Source: Isoptericola sp044389085 (GTDB taxonomy: Bacteria > Actinomycetota > Actinomycetes > Actinomycetales > Cellulomonadaceae). From it: 64,000 nt of DNA. Shown piece by piece: positions 6,599-15,548 of the stretch. The stretch is from NCBI RefSeq assembly GCF_044389085.1, contig NZ_JBIRXP010000008.1, positions 62,001-126,000 on the forward strand. Direction: 5' to 3'. How positions within the stretch are numbered: position 1 is the first letter of the stretch; every line of letters begins with the position of its first letter. Below the pieces are notes generated by a model, which made no database searches, had not been told where the DNA came from, and saw nothing but the letters and a program-made list of their open reading frames with translations. The position numbers were made by a program, and so were the translations under genes.

Positions 6599-7999
6599 GT
6601 GCTGCAACGCATTCTGGGCGGTGTGCTGGTCCTGGTCGGACTCGTCGCCGCCGCGCTCGGTGTCGCCTCGGCCACGGTCTGGCGCGACACCGACACGGTG
6701 GTCGCCACGGCCACGCCGACCGGTGACGGCACGCTCGTCGTCACCGACCCCGGTGTCCTCGGGCTCGTCGGCAGCGACGTGACCGTCAGCGCGTCCGTCC
6801 CCGAGGGCCAGAAGGTCACCCTCGCCGTGGGTCGTGACGTCGACGTCGCGGGGTGGGTCGGCAACGACCCGTACTCCCGCGTCACCGGTCTGGCCGACTG
6901 GGAGAGCCTCTCCGTCACGGCGGGCGAGCCGGCCGACCCCGAGGCCGAGACCAGCGAGGCGCCCGAGGCCGGGCCCGACCCGGCCGGGTCGGACATGTGG
7001 GTGGCCGAGGCCTCCGACGAGAACAGCGTCACGCTGCGCTGGAGCGACCGCCCCGGCCGCTGGACGCTGCTCGCCGCGGGTGTCGGCGAGGGCGCCCAGG
7101 CGCCGACGCTGGAGCTGAGCTGGCCGCGCGCCGTCACGACGCCGTACCTGTGGCCGGGTGTCGGGGTGGGTGCCGCGCTGGTGATCGGTGGCGCCCTGCT
7201 GCTGGTGCTCGGGGGCAGGCGCGCCCGGGCGCGACAGGCCGATCTCGCCGAGCAGGAGCGGCAGGACGACGCCGGCACCGACCTGCACGACGACGGCCCG
7301 TCGGCAGGGGGCCTCGGCGCCCCCTTCGCCCCGGTGCGTCCCGGGACGAGCGACGGCGCGGCCCCCTGGGCCACGCCCGCCGCCGACGGGCACGAGGCCC
7401 CGGCGGCGGGGGAGAGCGCCTCGCCCTCCGAGGACGGAGAGGCGCCCGACGGCGACCCCGCCCGCGACGAGTCCGCCGGCACCGCCGAGGTGCCCCTCGC
7501 CGGCCGCCTGCTGCGCCGCTCGCGCCGCCGCCACCGCGAGGAGGCCGCCGACATGTCGGCGGCGCCTGCGGCCGACGCCGCACCCGGTCCCGCACCCGAC
7601 GGCGCGCCGGCCATGGTCGACGCCGCGGCGGGTGCGCCGTTCGGCAGCATGCCCGTGCCGGCACCGGCGGAGCCGGACGTGCACGAGCCCGTGCCGGCCG
7701 AGCCGCCCACCGCCACCGGTGCGCTGCGCATGACCCGGCGCGAGCTGCGCGCCCAGGAGGAGGCCCGGCGGGCCGCGGAGCAGGGCGGGATGACGCGCAT
7801 GCTGCGCGCCATCACCGGGTCGATCCCCGCGGTGCGCCCGGCGCAGACCGACGCGGCGTCCGAGCAGGGCACCCGACCCGACACGACCACGCCCGCGGGG
7901 CGGGCCGCCGCCTGGCGGGCCACCTGGGGCTTCGGCGACGCCTCCCGCACGGGGCAGGCCGCCGACCCGACGACCGAGAACGACGGGGAGAACCGATGA
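6599..7999 (+). CDS. Two-transmembrane-segment protein with long disordered C-terminal tail
   Basis: 466 residues from GTG 6599, with GAAGGGAAAG upstream. A first membrane segment is formed by residues about 4-24 (ILGGVLVLVGLVAAALG). It is followed by a domain of about 150 residues rich in Val/Thr that should lie outside. A second membrane segment (VGVGAALVIGGALLLVLG) is near 185-205. The rest, over 250 residues, is Ala/Pro/Glu-rich and probably disordered in the cytoplasm, apart from a short basic stretch near ALRMTRRELRAQEEARRAAEQ. The family is not recognised. Its stop overlaps the ATG of a lipoprotein by 4 nt, so the two are co-translated and probably act together at the membrane. Confidence 0.75.
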   Translation: MLQRILGGVLVLVGLVAAALGVASATVWRDTDTVVATATPTGDGTLVVTDPGVLGLVGSDVTVSASVPEGQKVTLAVGRDVDVAGWVGNDPYSRVTGLADWESLSVTAGEPADPEAETSEAPEAGPDPAGSDMWVAEASDENSVTLRWSDRPGRWTLLAAGVGEGAQAPTLELSWPRAVTTPYLWPGVGVGAALVIGGALLLVLGGRRARARQADLAEQERQDDAGTDLHDDGPSAGGLGAPFAPVRPGTSDGAAPWATPAADGHEAPAAGESASPSEDGEAPDGDPARDESAGTAEVPLAGRLLRRSRRRHREEAADMSAAPAADAAPGPAPDGAPAMVDAAAGAPFGSMPVPAPAEPDVHEPVPAEPPTATGALRMTRRELRAQEEARRAAEQGGMTRMLRAITGSIPAVRPAQTDAASEQGTRPDTTTPAGRAAAWRATWGFGDASRTGQAADPTTENDGENR

Positions 8000-9009
8000 A
8001 CCGCCGTACCACCCGCGGCCTGGCCGTGGCGAGCGTCCTCGTCGTGTCGTCGACGCTGCTCGCCGGCTGCGCCGACGAGCTGCCCCAGCCCCAGGCCGGA
8101 GAGGCCTTCAGCGGGCCGGTGCTGACCGAGGAGCAGGACACCCAGGTGTTCACCGCGGTCGCCGACACCGTCGCGAAGGCCGACAAGGAGCTCAAGAGCT
8201 CCGCGCTCAAGGCGCGGGTCACCGGCCCGGCCTACGAGGTCCGCAAGAGCCAGCTCGCCGTCGCGAAGAAGCGCGACAACGCGGAGTTCGTCACGGACAT
8301 CCCGAGCGAGTCCCAGCAGATGATCATCCCCACCACCGAGGGCTGGCCCCGCACGAGCTTCTCCATCACGACCAGCACGGAGGACCTCGAGACCCCGCGC
8401 CTCGTCGCGTTCGAGCAGGCGTCGGCCCGCGCGGACTACAAGATGTGGGCCTGGACCCAGCTGATCCCCGGCCAGAGCATGCCCGCCTTCGCCGACCCCG
8501 GCATCGGTTCCGAGGCCGTGACCGCCGACGACGACTCGCTCGCGGCGACGCCCGCGGACGCCCTGGCGCAGTACGCCGACCTGGTCACCCTCGGTGCCAA
8601 GAAGTCGTCCTTCGCCAAGGGCTTCGAGCTGCCGGACGGCGACCTGGTCGCCGCGGTCGCGGCCGACGCCGCGGCGTGGAAGGAGGTCCCCGGCTTCGAG
8701 GAGTCCGGGACCAAGTACTCGCAGAAGTACACGGCGCGCAAGGACGAGGTCCGCGCGGTGCGCACGGCCGACGGCGGGGCGCTCGTCATGGGCGTCCTCG
8801 ACGGCAGGACGACGGTCGAGGCGGAGGACGAGGCCAAGGTGCCCGCCCTGTCCGAGACGCAGAAGGCGCTGCTCGGCGACGCCGACCAGACCAACAAGCT
8901 CACCACCGAGTACACGGACATGGTGGCGCTGTACGTCCCGGCGAAGGACGCCGACGGGAAGATCCGCCCGCTCGGCTACTCGCACGTGGCGACGGCCGCC
9001 TCCAACTGA
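7996..9009 (+). CDS. Secreted lipoprotein of a conserved actinobacterial family (DUF8094-like)
   Basis: 337 residues. The N-terminus has RR, a hydrophobic stretch and the lipobox LLAGC with Cys25, so the mature protein is a membrane-anchored extracytoplasmic lipoprotein. The rest has no catalytic motif that I recognise. It contains segments such as YKMWAWTQLIPGQSMPAF and a C-terminal part ending in SHVATAASN, similar to conserved actinobacterial lipoproteins of unknown function; the DUF number is from memory and should be checked. It overlaps the preceding membrane-protein gene (ATGA), which indicates translational coupling. It is followed by the thioredoxin-fold/TPR gene with its own promoter-like sequence. 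Confidence 0.8.
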   Translation: MNRRTTRGLAVASVLVVSSTLLAGCADELPQPQAGEAFSGPVLTEEQDTQVFTAVADTVAKADKELKSSALKARVTGPAYEVRKSQLAVAKKRDNAEFVTDIPSESQQMIIPTTEGWPRTSFSITTSTEDLETPRLVAFEQASARADYKMWAWTQLIPGQSMPAFADPGIGSEAVTADDDSLAATPADALAQYADLVTLGAKKSSFAKGFELPDGDLVAAVAADAAAWKEVPGFEESGTKYSQKYTARKDEVRAVRTADGGALVMGVLDGRTTVEAEDEAKVPALSETQKALLGDADQTNKLTTEYTDMVALYVPAKDADGKIRPLGYSHVATAASN

Positions 9010-9031
9010 CGTCGCGCCGTCGCTCCGCTCG

Positions 9032-9037
9032 TAGGAT
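9032..9037 (+). promoter_or_regulatory. -10 hexamer TAGGAT, leaderless promoter of the thioredoxin/TPR gene
   Basis: TAGGAT ends 7 nt before the ATG at 9045. An in-frame ATG at 9036 overlaps the hexamer and is therefore unlikely to be the start. Confidence 0.45.
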
Positions 9038-9044
9038 GTCGCCC

Positions 9045-9998
9045 ATGACCAACCCCACGCCCGACCCGAGCTTCAGCACGCGTGGCGCCGTCGACCTGTC
9101 GGCGCTGAACCGGCCCCAGTCGCCGCCTCCGGGAGAACCCGGCGGCGCGCCGTCGGCGGGTGGCTACGTGCTGGACGTCACGGACGCGAACTTCCAGCAG
9201 GTGGTGCAGGACTCGACCACGTACCCGGTGGTCATGCTGCTGTGGATCCCCACCGACAAGGCCAACGCCGACCTCGGCGAGCTGCTGGGCCGGCTCGCCG
9301 AGGAGTACGCCGGCCGGTTCCTGCTCGGCCGCCTCGACGCGCAGGCGTACCCGCAGGTGGCCGCCGCCTTCCAGGTGCAGGGCGTGCCGACCGTCGTCGC
9401 GGTGCTCCAGGGCCAGCCGCTGCCGCTGTTCCAGGGCGCGGCACCCGAGGAGCAGGTGCGCGGCGTGCTGGACCAGGTGCTGGCCGCGGCCGAGCAGAAC
9501 GGCGTCACCGGGCGCGCCCCCGCCCAGGGCGGCGAGGGCGAGGAGCCGGGCGACGCCGTCGACCAGGAGCCCGCCGAGGAGCCGCTGCCGCCGCTGCACC
9601 AGGAGGCGTACGACGCGATCGAGCGGGACGACCTCGACACCGCCGTCGCCGCCTACGAGAAGGCGATCAAGCAGGACCCGAAGGATGCCCTCGCCGTGGC
9701 CGGGCTGGCGCAGGTGCGGCTGCTGCAGCGCACCCGTGGCGTCGACCTGCAGGCGGCGCGGACCGCGGCGGCCGAGGCCCCGCAGGACGTCGAGGCGCAG
9801 CTGGGCGTGGCGGACATGGACATGCTGGGCGGCAAGGTCGAGGACGCGTTCGCGCGCCTGCTCGAGCTGCTGCCCGGCGCCGACGCCGACGCGAAGGAGA
9901 CGCTCCGCGTGCGGCTCGTCGAGTACTTCGAGATCGTCGGACCCACCGACCCGCGCGTCGTCAAGGCCCGTCAGCGGCTGGCGATCAGCCTGTACTGA
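9045..9998 (+). CDS. Thioredoxin-fold/TPR co-chaperone-like protein (CnoX/YbbN type) without CxxC
   Basis: 317 residues. Residues about 38-145 form a thioredoxin fold (VMLLWIPTDKANADLGELL, then GRLDAQAYPQVAAAFQVQGV and the cis-Pro segment GVPTVVAV). The usual WCGPC is replaced by WIPTDKA, so it cannot act as a dithiol oxidoreductase. From about 185 to the end are TPR-like helices (LHQEAYDAIERDDLDTAV, DPKDALAVAGLAQVRL) like those of E. coli CnoX/YbbN, a redox-linked holdase. An Ala/Pro/Glu linker joins the two. The protein is cytoplasmic. A chaperone role is inferred from domain order; loss of both Cys is common in actinobacterial members. Confidence 0.8.
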   Translation: MTNPTPDPSFSTRGAVDLSALNRPQSPPPGEPGGAPSAGGYVLDVTDANFQQVVQDSTTYPVVMLLWIPTDKANADLGELLGRLAEEYAGRFLLGRLDAQAYPQVAAAFQVQGVPTVVAVLQGQPLPLFQGAAPEEQVRGVLDQVLAAAEQNGVTGRAPAQGGEGEEPGDAVDQEPAEEPLPPLHQEAYDAIERDDLDTAVAAYEKAIKQDPKDALAVAGLAQVRLLQRTRGVDLQAARTAAAEAPQDVEAQLGVADMDMLGGKVEDAFARLLELLPGADADAKETLRVRLVEYFEIVGPTDPRVVKARQRLAISLY

Positions 9999-10009
9999 CC
10001 TCGGACGAG

Positions 10010-10069
10010 AACGTGCGTGCCGAGTTTTCCTCAGACGACCCGTTTGAGGAAAGACTCGGCACGCACGTT
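10010..10069. terminator. Long imperfect hairpin between the thioredoxin/TPR gene and glgB
   Basis: Outer arms AACGTGCGTGCCGAGT (10010-10025) and ACTCGGCACGCACGTT (10054-10069) are exact complements. Pairing continues inward through TTTCCTCA/TGAGGAAA with one bulge and one mismatch, giving a stem of about 28 bp and a loop of only a few nt. The two genes converge here, so it is a likely bidirectional terminator. Like the 516-578 hairpin it has no T-tract. Confidence 0.65.
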
Positions 10070-10080
10070 TCGTTCGTCGG

Positions 10081-12297
10081 TCAGCCGGCCGGGCGCAGCA
10101 CGAGGGCGCCCAGCGGGGGCACCCGCAGCGTGACGGAGTGGCGGCGGCCCTTCCAGGGGACGTCCTGGGCGTGCACCCGGCCGAGGTTGCCGACGCCGGA
10201 GCCGCCGTAGACCTCGGCGTCGGTGTTGAGCGCCTCGTCCCAGACCCCGCCGTCGGGCAGCGCCAGGCGGTAGCCCTCGTGCGGCACGCCCGCGAAGTTC
10301 ACGACGACGACGACGGGGGTGCCGTTGGCGGACCGGCGCACCCACGAGAGCGTGTCGTGGTCGGCGTCGTCGGCGTCGAGCCACTCGAAGCCGGCGGCGT
10401 CGAAGTCCCGCTCCCAGAGCGCGGGCGTCGACCGGTACAGGGCGTTGAGGTCGCGCACCAGGCGCTGCACGCCGGCGTGGCCGGGGGCCTCGAGCTGCCA
10501 CCAGTCGAGCCCGGAGCCCTCGTCCCACTCGGCGTCCTGCGCGAACTCCTGGCCCATGAACAGCAGCTGCTTGCCGGGGTGCGTCCACTGGTACGCGAGG
10601 AACGCGCGCACCCCCGCGAGCTGCTTCCACCGGTCGCCCGGCATGCGGCGCAGCAGCGAGCCCTTGCCGTGCACCACCTCGTCGTGGCTGATCGGCAGCA
10701 CGTACTGCTCGGAGAAGGCGTAGACCAGCGAGAACGTCAGCTCGTGATGATGGTAGCGCCGGTACATCGGGTCGTGGGCCACGTACCGCAGGCCGTCGTT
10801 CATCCAGCCCATGTTCCACTTCAGCCCGAAGCCGAGCCCGCCCGCGTCGGTGGGTCGGGTGACCCCGGGGAACGCGGTGGACTCCTCGGCGATCATCATG
10901 ACGCCGGGGGAGCGGCGGTAGGCCGTGGCGTTCGCCTCCTGCAGGAAGGCGATGGCCTCGAGGTTCTCGCGCCCGCCGCGCACGTTGGGCTCCCACTCGC
11001 CGGGCCTGCGCGAGTAGTCGAGGTAGAGCATCGAGGCGACGGCGTCGACGCGCAGCCCGTCGGCGTGGAACTCCTCGAACCAGTACGTCGCGTTGGCCAC
11101 GAGGAAGTTGCGCACCTCGCGGCGGCCGAAGTCGAAGACGTACGTGCCCCAGTCGGGCTGCTCCCCGCGGCGGGGGTCCGGGTGCTCGTACAGCGGCCCG
11201 CCGTCGAACCTGGCCAGGGCGAACTCGTCGCGGGGGAAGTGGCCGGGCACCCAGTCGAGGATGACGCCGACGCCCGCCTGGTGCAGGCGGTCCACCAGGT
11301 ACCGGAAGTCGTCGGGGTGCCCGAACCGCGCCGTCGGCGCGTAGTAGCCGGTCACCTGGTAGCCCCACGACCCGCCGAACGGGTGCTCCGCCACCGGCAG
11401 CAGCTCGACGTGGGTGAAGCCCTGCTCCACCACGTACGCCGTGAGCTCCTCGGCCAGCTCCCGGTAGCCGAGCCCCGGTCGCCACGACCCGAGGTGCACC
11501 TCGTAGACGCTCATGGGGCCGGCGTGCGGGTCGGAGGCCGCGCGGCGCCCCAGCCACGCGCCGTCGCCCCACGCGTAGGCGGAGTCGACGACGACGGACG
11601 CGGTCGCGGGCGGGACCTCGGTGCCCTTGGCGAGCGGGTCCGCCTTCGCCCGCCACACGCGGTCCGCACCCAGCACCTCGAACTTGTACCGGGTGCCCGC
11701 GCCCACGCCGGGGACGAAGAGCTCCCAGACGCCGCTCGCGCCCAGGGACCGCAGGGGATGCACGGTGGTCCAGCGGTTGTGGTCGCCCACGAGCCGCACC
11801 CCGCGGGCGTTGGGCGCCCACACGGCGAAGGCCGTGCCCTCGACGTCTCCGAGGGCGCTCGGGAAGCGGTGCGGGTTGGCGCCGAGCACCCGCCACAGCT
11901 CCTCGTGCCGGCCCTCGGAGATCAGGTGCAGGTCCATCTCGCCCAGGGTCGGCAGGAAGCGGTAGGGCTCGTCGACCGTCTGCACGTCGTCGTCGTACCG
12001 CGTGCGGACCCGGTAGTCCGGCGCGTGCCGGCCGCCCCCGTCGTCGACGCCCGCCGGGACGACCGCCTCCCACACGCCCGCCGCGACGTGCCGCGCCGGG
12101 TGCTCGGCGTCCGCCGTCACCACCGTCACCTCGTCGGCCAGCGGCCGCAGCGCGCGCACCACCGCCCAGGCCCGTCCGCGCGAGGACGCGTCGTCGTCCA
12201 GCAGGTGCGGCCCGAGCACCGCGTGCGGGTCGTGCAGCGTGCCCTGGGCCAGGGCGGTGAGCACCTCGGGGTCGACGGGGGGCGGTGAGGGCGTCAT
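10081..12297 (-). CDS. glgB: 1,4-alpha-glucan branching enzyme (GH13)
   Basis: 738 residues, the usual length for the long GlgB form. It makes alpha-1,6 branches in glycogen or GlgE-made alpha-glucan. An N-terminal CBM48-type module (about 1-230) is followed by the (beta/alpha)8 barrel with nucleophile Asp418 in LRVDAVASMLYLDY, acid/base Glu471 in MIAEESTAF and the transition-state residues in LPISHDEVVHGKG. The Asp-to-Glu spacing of 53 equals that of E. coli GlgB. A C-terminal beta domain ends LGALVLRPAG. The ATG at 12297 lacks a clear Shine-Dalgarno site. In related genomes glgB commonly follows mak-treS-glgE; here those genes lie 15 kb away on the same strand, beyond the sugar-utilisation island. 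Confidence 0.95.
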   Translation of the reverse strand: MTPSPPPVDPEVLTALAQGTLHDPHAVLGPHLLDDDASSRGRAWAVVRALRPLADEVTVVTADAEHPARHVAAGVWEAVVPAGVDDGGGRHAPDYRVRTRYDDDVQTVDEPYRFLPTLGEMDLHLISEGRHEELWRVLGANPHRFPSALGDVEGTAFAVWAPNARGVRLVGDHNRWTTVHPLRSLGASGVWELFVPGVGAGTRYKFEVLGADRVWRAKADPLAKGTEVPPATASVVVDSAYAWGDGAWLGRRAASDPHAGPMSVYEVHLGSWRPGLGYRELAEELTAYVVEQGFTHVELLPVAEHPFGGSWGYQVTGYYAPTARFGHPDDFRYLVDRLHQAGVGVILDWVPGHFPRDEFALARFDGGPLYEHPDPRRGEQPDWGTYVFDFGRREVRNFLVANATYWFEEFHADGLRVDAVASMLYLDYSRRPGEWEPNVRGGRENLEAIAFLQEANATAYRRSPGVMMIAEESTAFPGVTRPTDAGGLGFGLKWNMGWMNDGLRYVAHDPMYRRYHHHELTFSLVYAFSEQYVLPISHDEVVHGKGSLLRRMPGDRWKQLAGVRAFLAYQWTHPGKQLLFMGQEFAQDAEWDEGSGLDWWQLEAPGHAGVQRLVRDLNALYRSTPALWERDFDAAGFEWLDADDADHDTLSWVRRSANGTPVVVVVNFAGVPHEGYRLALPDGGVWDEALNTDAEVYGGSGVGNLGRVHAQDVPWKGRRHSVTLRVPPLGALVLRPAG

Positions 12298-12403
12298 GCG
12301 CCCACGATTCCACGGACGAATCCCGGACGCGTTCCGACGCGCGGCCCGGTGTGGCCCGCGTCCGCCGGGCGAGGCATACCATCCTGGTCGGGAAGGGGAG
12401 CGG
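12298..12403. promoter_or_regulatory. Divergent glgB/lacI-family control region
   Basis: TACCAT at 12377-12382 is a candidate -10 for the regulator gene, giving a leader of about 15 nt with GGAAGGGGAG as ribosome site. Two dyads lie nearer glgB: GATTC-N7-GAATC (12306-12322) and CGGA-N5-TCCG (12324-12336). Either could be an operator for the LacI-family protein encoded next door. This is inference from position and symmetry only. Confidence 0.35.
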
Positions 12404-13429
12404 ATGGCTCGCATCACGATTGCGGACATCGCCCGGCGGGCCGGTGTGTCCACGGGTGCGGTGTCCTACGCCCTCAACGACCGGCCGGGCGTCTCCGACG
12501 AGACCCGGGCACGCATCCTCGCCGTCGCGGCGGAGCTCGGGTGGGTGCCGAGCCAGGCGGCCAGGGCGCTGTCCGGCGCGCGGGTCGAGACCATCGGGCT
12601 CGTGCTCGCCCGGGCCCCGGAGACGCTGGGTTTCGAGTCGTTCTACATGCAGTTCATCGCCGGTATCGAGCAGACCCTCACCGAGCGCTCGTACGGCCTG
12701 CTGCTGCAGGTGGTGCCCGACACGGACGCCGAGATCCAGGCGCACCGGCGCTGGCGCGCCGCCCGCCGCGTGGACGGCGTGATCGTGGTCGATCCCCGCA
12801 AGGACGACCCGCGGCTCACGGCGTTGTCGGAGCGTGACGCGCTCCCGGCCGTCGTCGTGGGTGATCCCGAGTTCGCGGGGAACCTGCCCGCCGTCTACAC
12901 GGACGACGCCACGGCCCTGCGCGAGTGCGTGCGCTACCTCGCCGGGCTGGGGCACCGCAGGATCGGGCGGGTGTCCGGGACGGAGGGCTTCGGGCACACG
13001 ACCATCCGCGACCAGGCGTTCGAGGACGAGGCGGCGAGCGAGGGCGTGGTCGCGCGCGTGGCACGGGCCGACTTCTCGCCGGACTCCGGCGCCGCCGCCA
13101 CCCGGTCGCTCCTGGACGTCGGTGACCCCGTGACGGCGATCGTCTACGACAACGACGTCATGGCGTTCGCAGGCCTCGGCGCCGCGCACGAGGTCGGCGC
13201 CCGGGTGCCCGAGGACGTCTCTCTGGTGGCCTGGGACGACTCGCCGCTCTGTCGGGCGGCGTACCCCCAGCTCACGGCGCTCAGCCACGACGTGACGAGC
13301 TACGGGGCGCACGTGGCCCGGCGGCTGTTCGAGCGCATGGCCGGGGCCGAGGCGCGAGCGTACCGCGACTCGACCCCGACGCTGACGGTGCGGGGCAGCA
13401 CCGGCCCGCCGCCCGTCACTCCCGGGTGA
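12404..13429 (+). CDS. LacI-family transcriptional regulator
   Basis: 341 residues. Residues 3-25 (ITIADIARRAGVSTGAVSYAL) are the LacI helix-turn-helix, followed by the hinge helix (SQAARALSGARVETIGLVL) and a periplasmic-binding-protein-like effector domain to the end. The spacing is standard for a dimeric repressor that responds to a sugar. ATG 12404 follows GGAAGGGGAG. The gene is convergent with the GH36 alpha-galactosidase (14-nt overlap of ends) and divergent from glgB, so it could control the alpha-glucan genes or the galacto/manno-oligosaccharide genes. The effector cannot be read from the sequence. Confidence 0.9.
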   Translation: MARITIADIARRAGVSTGAVSYALNDRPGVSDETRARILAVAAELGWVPSQAARALSGARVETIGLVLARAPETLGFESFYMQFIAGIEQTLTERSYGLLLQVVPDTDAEIQAHRRWRAARRVDGVIVVDPRKDDPRLTALSERDALPAVVVGDPEFAGNLPAVYTDDATALRECVRYLAGLGHRRIGRVSGTEGFGHTTIRDQAFEDEAASEGVVARVARADFSPDSGAAATRSLLDVGDPVTAIVYDNDVMAFAGLGAAHEVGARVPEDVSLVAWDDSPLCRAAYPQLTALSHDVTSYGAHVARRLFERMAGAEARAYRDSTPTLTVRGSTGPPPVTPG

Positions 13430-15548
13430 GGTGCAGCACCAGTGCCTGGACCGGCCACAACGTCGGCAGCTGCAGGCCGACCTCGCGCAGGACCCGGCCG
13501 GGCAGGACGACGGGGCCGTCGCCGAGCCAGCCGGGTGTGACCCAGCCCCAGCGTGACGTCCCGATCTCGTCCCGCAGCCGCACCGTGTACCGGCCCTCCG
13601 GATCGAGCCCGTCGATCCGCAACCGCTCGGAGAGGGCCTCTTCGGGGGACGCGACCGTCGCGACGGTGACGACGGCCTCCGACCCGTCCTGGGCGACGAC
13701 GGTGCGCACCCGGAGCGCGGGGTCGCTCGTGTCGGGGTGCCGGACGGTGCCCGAGTGCAGGAGCCCGCGCAGCTCCTTGTAGAGCGCGGCGAACGCGGTG
13801 ATGCGGGCCGTCTCCTCCGGGGTGCAACCCAGGATGTCCCACTCGAAGCCGGCCGATCCCTGCAGGGACGTGGCGATCCGGTAGGACAGGTCGGTGGCAC
13901 GCCCGGAGGAGTGCGCGGGCGACGGGCCGACGTGTGCGCCGATCAGCTCGGGGGGCAGGACCAGCTCGGTCCAACGCTGGATGTCCTGCCGCTCCACCGG
14001 GTCGTTGGAGTCGGAGGCCCAGACCCGGTCGGTGCGGGCGAGGACGCCGAGGTCCGCGCGGGCGCCGCCGGAGGAGCACGACTCGATCTCCAGGGCGGGG
14101 TGGTCCTCCCGGAGCCGGTCCATGAGCCGGTAGGCGGCGAGCGTCTGCGCGTGCGTGCCGGGTGCGCCGTCGTGGACGGGCTCGACCAGGTCGCGGTTGT
14201 GGTCCCACTTGATGAAGTCGATGCCGAGGTCACCGACGAGGGCGGACATCTGCCCCCGGACGTGCTCCCACGCAGCAGGGTTCGCCAGGTCGAGCACGTA
14301 CTGGGTGCGGAACGACAGCCCGTCGGGGGAGGGCACGGACGCGGGGTGGGCGAGGAGCCACTCGGGGTGCTCGCGCGCCAGGTCCGAGTCGAGGTTGACC
14401 ATCTCCGGCTCGAACCACAGGCCGAGCTGCATCCCCAGCCCGTGCACCAGCTCGGCGAGCGGTTCGAGGCCGTCCGGCCACACGTCGCGGTCGACCACCC
14501 AGTCGCCAAGACCCCTGGTGTCGTCCCGGCGGGCGGGGAACCAGCCGTCGTCGAGGACGAAGCGTTCGACGCCGACCTCCGCCGCCCGCCGGGCGAGCGC
14601 GGACAGGCGCCCCGGGTCGTGGTCGAAGTACACCGCCTCCCAGGTGTTGAGCACCAGGGGCCGAGGCGTCTGCGGGTGCCCGGGGCGGGCCCGGAGCCAG
14701 GCGTGAAAGCGCGCGGACACCCCGTCGAGCCCGCGGTCCGACCAGGCGAAGTAGGCGGTCGGCGCGCGGTAGGACGCACCGGGTACGAGGACGACCTCGC
14801 CGGGGCGGAGGAGCTCCCCCGTGCCGAGCAGGGAGACGTGCTCGGTCACCCGGTCGACGCGGTGCCGGACGTCGGCGCTCCAGCCCAGGTGGGTGGCCCA
14901 CACCTGCCCCTCCCCGCCACGCGGAGCGCCCTCGCTGGCGAGCGTGACCCACGGGGTGTCGTGACCGCCGCGACCCCGGCGCGACTCGCGCACCGTGGTC
15001 CCCCTCGGCATCGGCGTCGTCAGCGGCGACTTCTCGCGCGTCCACCGGCCGCCGAACGTGGTGAGGTGGTCCGCGGTCTTCGGTACGGGCAGGGTCGCCT
15101 CGAGCCAGGCGACCTCGAGCGGGTCGACGCCGTCGTTGACCAGCTGGTGGTCGAGCAGGACGAGGCCACCGGCGCCCACCTCCACGCGGGTGCGCAGGGT
15201 GAGGCCGCACGCCTCGTCGACGGCGGTGATCACGGCGGTCGCGTCGTCCGGCCGCTCCACGGCGGTCTCCCACCGGGGGTAGACGGGGACGCCGGCTCGC
15301 GTGACGAGGAGCCCGGGACGGCCCGACCAGCCGTCGGACTCCTGCGGGAGCAGCGGGAGGCGCCAGGCGGCGTCGAGGGTGCCGGGGGGAGTCTGGCGGC
15401 TGGTCGCCCGCAGGACCGCGTCGGCGTCGGCACCGCTGAGCGGCCCGAGGTCCGCACCCCAGTGCACGACCGCCGGGAGGCCGCGCGGGGGCAGGTGGAG
15501 GGCGAGGGCGGTCCCGTCGCGGTGCAGGACGGTGAGGGCGGTGGTCAC
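13416..15548 (-). CDS. GH36 alpha-galactosidase
   Basis: 710 residues, typical for GH36. It removes alpha-1,6-linked galactose from raffinose-type sugars or galactomannan fragments. An N-terminal beta-sandwich (about 1-320) leads to the barrel with NTWEAVYFDHD, FVLDDGWFPARRDD, LWFEPEMVN and DFIKWDHNRD, in which the second Asp of KWD is the nucleophile. The acid/base Asp lies in VWASDSNDPVERQ. There is no signal peptide, so it works on imported sugars. Its GTG start overlaps the ROK regulator stop by 4 nt (GTGA), so the two are one minus-strand operon. Its last bases overlap the convergent LacI-family gene. Confidence 0.93.
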   Translation of the reverse strand: MTTALTVLHRDGTALALHLPPRGLPAVVHWGADLGPLSGADADAVLRATSRQTPPGTLDAAWRLPLLPQESDGWSGRPGLLVTRAGVPVYPRWETAVERPDDATAVITAVDEACGLTLRTRVEVGAGGLVLLDHQLVNDGVDPLEVAWLEATLPVPKTADHLTTFGGRWTREKSPLTTPMPRGTTVRESRRGRGGHDTPWVTLASEGAPRGGEGQVWATHLGWSADVRHRVDRVTEHVSLLGTGELLRPGEVVLVPGASYRAPTAYFAWSDRGLDGVSARFHAWLRARPGHPQTPRPLVLNTWEAVYFDHDPGRLSALARRAAEVGVERFVLDDGWFPARRDDTRGLGDWVVDRDVWPDGLEPLAELVHGLGMQLGLWFEPEMVNLDSDLAREHPEWLLAHPASVPSPDGLSFRTQYVLDLANPAAWEHVRGQMSALVGDLGIDFIKWDHNRDLVEPVHDGAPGTHAQTLAAYRLMDRLREDHPALEIESCSSGGARADLGVLARTDRVWASDSNDPVERQDIQRWTELVLPPELIGAHVGPSPAHSSGRATDLSYRIATSLQGSAGFEWDILGCTPEETARITAFAALYKELRGLLHSGTVRHPDTSDPALRVRTVVAQDGSEAVVTVATVASPEEALSERLRIDGLDPEGRYTVRLRDEIGTSRWGWVTPGWLGDGPVVLPGRVLREVGLQLPTLWPVQALVLHLTRE

